Shown here in pieces: positions 57,698-64,000 of a DNA stretch of 64,000 nucleotides. This DNA comes from Zhengitettix transpicula. Lineage: Eukaryota > Arthropoda > Insecta > Orthoptera > Tetrigidae. How positions within the stretch are numbered: position 1 is the stretch's first letter; the number at the start of each line of letters is the position of its first letter. Location of the stretch: assembly GCA_037074705.1 (NCBI GenBank), contig CM073594.1, forward strand, positions 16,878,307 to 16,942,306, read 5' to 3'. A program made the translations under genes and the position numbers. A model generated the notes under the pieces. The model was not told the DNA's origin. It did no database searches and saw only the letters and a program-made list of their open reading frames with translations.

Positions 57698-60600
57698 ATG
57701 TCCGATGCAGAGGATAATATTTCTGAGGAAAACTATTCCTCAGAAACTATTATATTTGAAAGAAACTTGGTGAACAGGAAATCAGATTTCTCTAGCGACG
57801 ACATGTTAGTACTGTTCCTATTTTTAATCGTCAATGAGCAGATATGTCTGTATATTATTGTCAACACTGAATTCACAGGTGTAGATATACGACTAGTACA
57901 CCAATCTGTACCGAAACAGACGCCACTAAGGATGAAAAAAGTAATCAAGAAGTTATTGCGGATTTTGGAAACTCTTCAGAGTCTCGTACAGACGAGGTAA
58001 CGCCAGAATATTGTCACTTATAAATCATCTTAATTTTTTATCTACACTTCTCCATACAAAGTTTTTGATATATTTGATAGTATTTCAAAAATAAATAAAT
58101 TTATTTTAATTGTTTGTCTTGCATTTTTAACTAAATAAGCATGTTGGTATATAATAATACTATATTAATAAGATAAAATAGCTTAATGACATCCAAAATG
58201 AAGTGATTATATAATAAATACCACAGGGTGAAAAAAGTAATCAAGAAGTTATTGTGGATTTTGGAAACTCTTCAGAGTCTCATACAGAGGAGGTAACGCC
58301 AGAATATTGTCATTTATAAATCGCCTCGTCTTAATTTTTAATCTACACTTCTCCATACAAAGTTTTTGATATATTGATAGTATTTCAAAAATAAATAAAT
58401 TTATTTTAATTGTTTGTCTTGCATTTTTAACTAAATAAGCATGTTGGTATATAATAATACTATATTAGTAAGATAAAATAGCCTAATGGCATCCAAAATG
58501 AAGTGATGATATAATAAATACCACACTCTTCGTCCGATTCCCAGTCCAGTCGAGATTTTTCCATCCAGTTCCTTTAATATAAATACATTATGTATAAATG
58601 TAGTGTGGTATCTATATCAGTACTTCATTTTGACTGTAATTTTATCTTATTATATTTTAAAACAGATGTATTATATTTTCATTTCAATAGTACCATATTC
58701 TTAACTCAGTTATGTTCATTAAGTACAGTAAATATTAGAAACAGAAGCTTTTTTTTATAATTATTAATTGCATTTATAGAGACAAGAGTAATACTTGTAA
58801 ATTAAAATAGCTGCTTGATGTTTTTAAAATTAAAAGTGCAATAACCATTATATTGTTTTAAAATGCATCTTTTTATTCTGAATATGAAAATGTTTTGTAT
58901 GGCTAGGTGATTTTGTCAGTGTACTGGAGGAAAGGTCTCCTTGGAGCTGCATTTTATAACATGGAAAGTGGAATTGTAAGTATGACATTTTTTTAATATA
59001 GCAATCACAACAAAGTAAGTAAACAATTTAATAACGTGTTTACATTTATCGTAAGTATCAGTAAATGTCTCTATACAACTGATGGAGAAAGTTTATGCCT
59101 GATGGAAGTTGATCAAGGTAGCTCAGATGGTAAGAGCATTGCTTACTAAGTGGATGTCCTAGGTTCAATTCCCAATCTGGACAAGATTTTTCCATCTTAT
59201 TCCTTTAATATAAATACATTATGTATACATACTTTGTGAAGAAATATTGAAACTATTTACTGTAGAAAATAAGCTGCAAATACTTGGCAACAATTACTGC
59301 CAATGTAGTGAGACAGTTTTATATTGATTTTGAACTGTAATTTTTTTGTACTAAATTGAAAATCCAGGGCAACCATGTCATATCAGTAAAAATAAGATAA
59401 CAATGATTTTAAATTATTTATTTAACACATTGTACATGATGGCTGTCAATTATTTTTTAAATTATAGCAGTTCCTGTTTTGAAAATTAATCTTCACATTT
59501 AATATCTTATATTTTTCCATTACACAGCTGAAAGTTATGAATGACATTTTGGATATAAATAATGAATTTAGCATATTAAATAGCTTATTCTATCAAGTTT
59601 GCCCATCAAAGGTAATCACCAGCAGTAAATTAACGCCAAAGTTCATATCTGCACTAAAAGTTTTATTGCATGGTGATACAAAAGACTTTTATGTTGGCAA
59701 AGACCTTACAGATCAAAGCAGATTAATATTGCTACGAGGAAAGGAATACAGTATGTTATTTTATTGTATATTACCTCTTGTATTCTTATGTATTCTTTGT
59801 CCATGTTTGAGATACTATTTAAATTTACTAAACTTACCTAGTAGTTCCATGTTCTTACCTATTAGTTTTCATGGTTTTGTTCTTATATTTTTATACATCA
59901 ATAAAGATTGTACATAAATTATATATATTCAAGTAAGAACATTGTCAAAACAATTTATATACACAGGTAAGAGAGGCAATTAATCAGTTAATGCCTTACC
60001 TAAAATTGAAGTCATATGTTATAAGAAAAGTAAATGGACCATAGAGAATGGAAGTGTGTATGGAAAAAAAAGCAGTACTTAGATGCTTAGTCTAGTACTT
60101 TGCCTGAACATGTTGGAAGGAGAGTTCCCAGCGATGATACAATAACAACACTAATACAGCTAATCTGCAACATAGACAAATGTTTCTATTTCTCTTTATT
60201 TTATCATTTATGATAATGACAAATTAATCCAAGTTCTTAATATCAAATATATTGAAACTGAGCAGATGATTAGTTTCTTGTATATAAAGATTTTAATTAA
60301 CTACATCACATTAGCCTTATTTTATATTTATATTTAATCAATTACTTATTATGGGTTTAATAACACATGATTAGTTAAATAAAATAATACCCTACATATT
60401 TTTGTACCTACTGCTGAACATTTTTATTGCAGGTTATGAAGGTTGCAGAAGAAGAGTTTTAACTCTTCGCCTCACAAACACACCTGACAATTTCACAGAT
60501 GAAGAACACATTCGATATATTCACTCACTGCTTGACTTGAATCTAGAATCAATGGTTAATGCTCTTGGATTACTGTTAAAAAGTTTAGATAAATCTTATT

Positions 60601-63600
60601 TTCACATGAATTTGGACATGAAACAGAAAGAAGTTCCATTACAAGCTATATATATAATATCCCTGTAAGTATACTATTAAATTTTAGTTGGGATCCTTAT
60701 TATAGTTATGGAATTTTTACAATAGATTTGCTTTGTTATGATTTATTTGATTACAATGTACATTCTTCTTACATGAAAAGTTTTAAAAAGAGGTGATCTT
60801 GAAATTTAGGAAAGATATTGTTATGATGGATGCTGAATCTTATGAGGCTCTTCAGATTTTTAATAAACTGTCCCACCCTTCAAATTTTAAAGCTGGTGTG
60901 CCAGGGAGTAATAAAGAAGGATTAAGCATTTACGGAATATTTAACCGATGTAAAACAAATATTGGAAGCCAATTTATGAGGTTTGTGCATAAAATAAATT
61001 TACTATATTAGTTATTATAAAATTGTTACACAGTGGCATAGCGTGGGTTTCAGCCACAGGGCATAAACCAAATTCTCTGTCCCCTAATTTAGGCATTTAA
61101 ATACAAAAGTCTACATACTTCTTCCGCCCCCGTAAAGTGCCATGCAGGGTGGGTTTTCCCCACTGCTCCCACTATGCTGTGCCACTGATTATACATATAA
61201 ATATTTATATGTCGAGCACAGTTATGGTAGCAATTATGAAAGTAAACAATGATGGGAGGAATTTCATTTTGTTGGTTTGATATTCCAACAAGTTCTTTTC
61301 ATGAAGTTACTTTTATTATTATTGATTTATTAGCCTTGTTTTAATGAAAGTATTTAATTTCAGAGTTCTTTTTCTACATCCTTCTCAGAACATGGAAGTT
61401 CTGAATGATCGGCTTGATGTGATTGAATTTTGTTTTGATCCAAAAAATTCTGAATTTGTTTCCACCCTTCAAGACTGTCTAAAATTCATTTACAATATTT
61501 CAGTATGTACAGATTTTGAACAATAAATCACAAAATAACTTATAAGAACATCTCAGTTTACTGTTAATATTCTGTACAGGTAAACTTACACATGAGCATA
61601 ACATTGCAGTAAGAGTCAATTTATTCCAGTGTTGCAATTTTATGACTATAAACTTAATAAAATATTATTACTTAATCATTATGCTATATAATATGCTGAC
61701 ATAACTGCTGGTTTATCTTTACTCATTTTCTTTTTGTTTGAGGAAGTAAAAAAATGTATTCTGATGTTACTGATCTAACATAATGTGAATGAATATATAA
61801 CTAAATAAATTACTCTTGATTTATTTTTTATTATTAATCAATACTTTGATAATTTATTGTATAAAATCAATTTTCAGAAAATTACTGCACGCATCATCTC
61901 AGCAAGGGCTTCCATTAAAGACTGGAAATCTCTGCATAAGGTAGTAGTAGCACAGCACTTAAACAAAAATGAATTTGTAGAGTAACTTATTACAAACATT
62001 AAAAAATTAATTCTGCACCAGTAATAATGCATTAATTGATTTCATGTTATCTTCCAGACAATGTTTTATGCAACCCTTCTTGGAGAATTGAGCTCCACGA
62101 AAAAAAATTATGCTAAACTTTTCAAAAGAGTAAGTATAAATTTCACTTAAATATATTTTAATGTATTAATTAGTCAGACTTTTTTTTTATAAGATTTCAG
62201 ACTGTCTCACAGATGATCTTTATGAAGCAATTCATATAATTGATAGTGTAATTGATTTCCAAGAATCAGAAAAGCAAGACCGGTTTGTTGTTCAACAAGG
62301 CATCGATGAAGAACTAGATAGAAGTAAGTTCAGTCTTTTTCAGTATTAAAAAAATTATATCAGCTATGAAATAAATGTAAATTGTTCATGTTTTTTTCAA
62401 AAACTGTTATATAGTAATCTTTAATTAATGTTATCCATAGTAAAGAAGAATTTATAGCCATATCAACTGCTAGATCATTATTGACTTTCTACATTTGTAG
62501 TTAACTTGTTGGAAATGTTCTCGAGTTTCAATAGGGGTGGTTCTTATTAAACACAAATCTTTTCAACTTGCCCCTTCAACAACATCTTGATTACATCATG
62601 AAGATAGCTACAGTGTGAGTAGGCAAAATGTAGTGTTCAGTCATCATCGCCTGGTTGAAAACCGAGAATATTTCCAACAACATTATTATTTTAAGATGCA
62701 TGACATACACTTCTTCTAATACTAACCTTTGATGTGTTGCAGAGAAACAGAAGTATAGTCGTTTACCACCTCTTATGACTACCTTAGCAGAAGAGGAACT
62801 CGACAGCTTGCCTGAATATATTAAAGAATGTTCAATACTATATATTCCAGAAATCGGATACCTTCTGGCCATCCCTTTTTGGAAAGATGAAATTAGTGAT
62901 GAGGAACTTCAACTAGAAGGGCTTGAATTCATGGTAAGTTATTTACCTGTGTGAAAAGGATCCCTGATTATTCGAAAGTTTGAATTTGTCAATATATGCC
63001 CAACCAGCATGCAGATCGGACGATTGGGCTCAGGTACTTGAAAATTTGTAATATTGTCTCTCCTCAGCCCGACTGGACCAACTTTTGATTTCAGGTAAGT
63101 TGACTTCACTGTTTTTCTTTCCTATCTGAATATGTTATTTAACATGTATGTGTGTATATATACATACTATTTGAATAATTCTATGGATTGCACTTAATTT
63201 GAAAAATGGAAAATTCTAATCAAGGTTTTCTTTTTGTAGTTTCAGGTTGGAGGAATTATTCACTACAAAAGTTCGCGTTGTCGGGGTTTGTTTTTCATCA
63301 ATATATTATTTTTTCATTTCAAATAGCTTATTTAATGACTATCACCAATTGAAGAAATTGATTACCCTTCTTATATTGCCATTACAATCAATAAAAAATA
63401 ACTCTCTGGAATTTCGTATTTTATAACCATGTTTTAAAATTTAATATTTTCCATCTATGTTTATGCAAACCATTTCCTTATATATGATTATTCAACTGAT
63501 TAATATTCTAAACTGTTTATTGAAATTGGTATCTATTTTCTAGTAACACACATTATTTTTTATAATTAAATTAAAGTAGCTCTAGGGTCTTGTGGTTTAG

Positions 63601-63955
63601 TTTTCTTGGCACCTGAAGAAAGGAACAACAGAAATGTTGTATTTTATCTTATTATTAATTTTCAATACAGATGAATATTTTTAATCTTTTTCACATTATT
63701 TTTGTAATTTAATATTAAATTCATAAAATGGTAATGATTTTATAACTATAGAGTAATTAAAATGTTTAGTTTGACCTTTCAAAAATTCAAATTATAACAT
63801 GATTACGATTTTGTAGAATTAGATGCAGTACTTGGAGATTGTGTGGTCCAAATTACAGAGCACGAATGTTGCATAATGATCAAATTGATTCAGTATCTAC
63901 AAGCTCATCTTACTGAATTAGCAAATATTGTAGAGCTAGCTGCTGAACTGGATTG
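57698..63955 (+). CDS. MSH5: MSH5, meiotic MutS homologue, 5' part (runs off right edge)
   Basis: MSH5 pairs with MSH4 to form a sliding clamp that stabilises Holliday junctions for crossover formation in meiosis. Exons: 57698-57804, 57879-57996, 58227-58292, 58907-58975, 59528-59750, 60433-60664, 60810-60980, 61364-61502, 61878-61940, 62058-62129, 62194-62323, 62743-62933, 63240-63285, 63817-63955. All phases agree: 1766 nt, 588 codons and a split codon. Residues 1-97 are acidic and Ser-rich. VYWRKGLLGAAFYNMESG begins the MutS-like domain. EALQIFNKLSHPS...GLSIYGIFNRC is the core-domain signature, DRLDVIEFC and KITARIISARASIKDW follow, then LPEYIKECSILYIPEIGYLLAIPFW and the clamp/lever ELDAVLGDCVVQI. 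The Walker ATPase lies beyond 64000. The start ATG is provisional; an in-frame ATG at 57644 exists. Confidence 0.95.
57929..58524 (+). repeat. 296 bp tandem duplication spanning an MSH5 exon end and intron
   Basis: Unit 1 is 57929-58224 and unit 2 is 58225-58524, nearly identical apart from a few substitutions and small indels. Each holds the 3' 66 nt of an exon (GATGAAAAAAGTAATC... / GGTGAAAAAAGTAATC...), the donor GAG|GTAACG, and the following intron. The second copy can act as a separate exon (58227-58292), giving two near-identical peptides EKSNQEVI.DFGNSSES in series. Confidence 0.92.
58227..58292 (+). CDS. MSH5: Duplicated cassette exon of MSH5 (66 nt)
   Basis: Acceptor 'accacag', donor GAG|GTAACG, phase 0 at both ends, 22 codons (GEKSNQEVIVDFGNSSESHTEE). 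It repeats the last 22 codons of the preceding exon. Because it is 3n and phase 0, including or skipping it keeps the frame. The acceptor lacks a strong pyrimidine tract, so it may be skipped or used at low efficiency. Confidence 0.6.
58527..58620 (+). repeat. SINE2 3' fragment in MSH5 intron
   Basis: 'gtccgattcccagtc', 'gatttttccatcc', 'ttcctttaatataaatacat' and 'tatgtata' match the body of the SINE at 59150-59230. The tRNA-like head is missing; the copy abuts the end of the tandem duplication. Confidence 0.65.
59113..59230 (+). repeat. tRNA-derived SINE (family SINE2) in MSH5 intron
   Basis: 'ggtagctcagatggtaagag' (box A) and 'aggttcaattcccaatc' (box B), then the body 'gacaagatttttccatc', 'cctttaatataaatacatta'. 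The anticodon-arm equivalent ('gcttactaagtggatg') does not pair well, so it is a SINE rather than a tRNA gene. Confidence 0.75.
61031..61187. mobile_element. hAT-like MITE in MSH5 intron
   Basis: Termini are CAGTGGCATAGCGTGGG on the left and the complement of CAGTGGCACAGCATAGTGGG on the right. Flanking octamers TTGTTACA and ATTATACA agree at 5 of 8 positions, possibly a decayed 8 bp target duplication. CAGTGGC-type ends and 8 bp targets fit the hAT superfamily. At 157 bp there is no transposase. Confidence 0.6.
63045..63140 (+). repeat. GGAAAG-family half element in MSH5 intron
   Basis: 'ccgactggaccaacttttga', 'tttcaggtaagttgacttca' and 'tttctttcctatctgaatat' match 40860-40930. It lies between exons 62743-62933 and 63240-63285. 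Confidence 0.55.
63590..63645 (+). repeat. CTGANGA/GAAACGTTG relic in MSH5 intron
   Basis: 'ggcacctgaagaaaggaaca' then 'acagaaatgttgtattttat': the family core with a deletion between its two motifs and GAAATG in place of GAAACG. A decayed fragment. Confidence 0.55.
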
Positions 63956-64000
63956 GTATGAACACTTATTTACATGTCTAAATACATATATTATTCAATT

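Noticed and set aside
57644..58000. Single 118-codon frame reading through MSH5 intron 1
   Set aside because: Splicing at 57804/57879 gives a frame that continues into the following exons, whereas this one ends at a stop in the duplicated region.
59113..59180. Possible tRNA gene in the MSH5 intron
   Set aside because: The cloverleaf arms do not pair well and the downstream body recurs at 58527, so it is a SINE.
1..64000. CRISPR arrays or prokaryotic operons
   Set aside because: No spaced short direct repeats with unique spacers; genes are intron-split eukaryotic ones, and the tandem repeats have no spacers.

Overview
The window looks like an AT-rich, repeat-laden insect nuclear genome. Genes have canonical GT/AG introns, poly-A-tailed retroposons and tRNA-headed SINEs are scattered throughout, and there are no bacterial operons. 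A large-genome polyneopteran, possibly a stick insect, is my guess from the overall style. That is an inference, not something a marker gene here proves. MSH5 is present, whereas Drosophila has lost it, so the host is not Drosophila-like.

Layout. (1) Positions 1 to about 35,000 are the orthopedia (otp) locus on the + strand. Three coding exons are visible: the homeodomain recognition-helix exon (15568-15751), a Gly/Ser/Gln-rich exon (19573-19749) and a short probable terminal exon (25543-25586). The N-terminal part of the homeodomain is not in the window, so the first 15.5 kb is probably otp intron. It holds LINE fossils, retroposons, long inverted repeats and a few GC-richer unique islands that could be regulatory. 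Downstream come UTR-like sequence, a 14-unit minisatellite with TGACGTCA sites, two more tandem arrays, a TTAA-flanked piggyBac-type MITE and a 3.4 kb segment bracketed by inverted LINE copies. (2) Positions 35,000-43,600 are gene-free and repeat-rich. (3) Positions 43666-52367 on the - strand carry a complete 10-exon sorting nexin 1/2 gene (Snx1; 441 aa; PX plus BAR). (4) Positions 52833-55295 on the + strand carry a complete 7-exon PRRC1 gene (353 aa), divergent from Snx1 across a 465 bp shared promoter interval. (5) From 57698 to the right edge, on the + strand, is the 5' part of MSH5 (14 exons, 588 complete codons), running off the window before its ATPase domain.

The genes work in different processes: otp in neuroendocrine and brain patterning, Snx1 in endosome-to-Golgi retromer sorting, PRRC1 in the secretory pathway and PKA regulation, MSH5 in meiotic crossover formation. 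The adjacency is positional; only the Snx1/PRRC1 head-to-head pair suggests co-regulation.

The most unusual observations are these: a 296 bp tandem duplication inside MSH5 that makes an extra in-frame 66 nt exon; a dispersed set of repeats with a hammerhead-ribozyme-like core (CTGANGA, stem, GAAACGTY, with flanking complementarity); several long near-perfect foldback elements; and the minisatellite of CRE-like sites 3' of otp.
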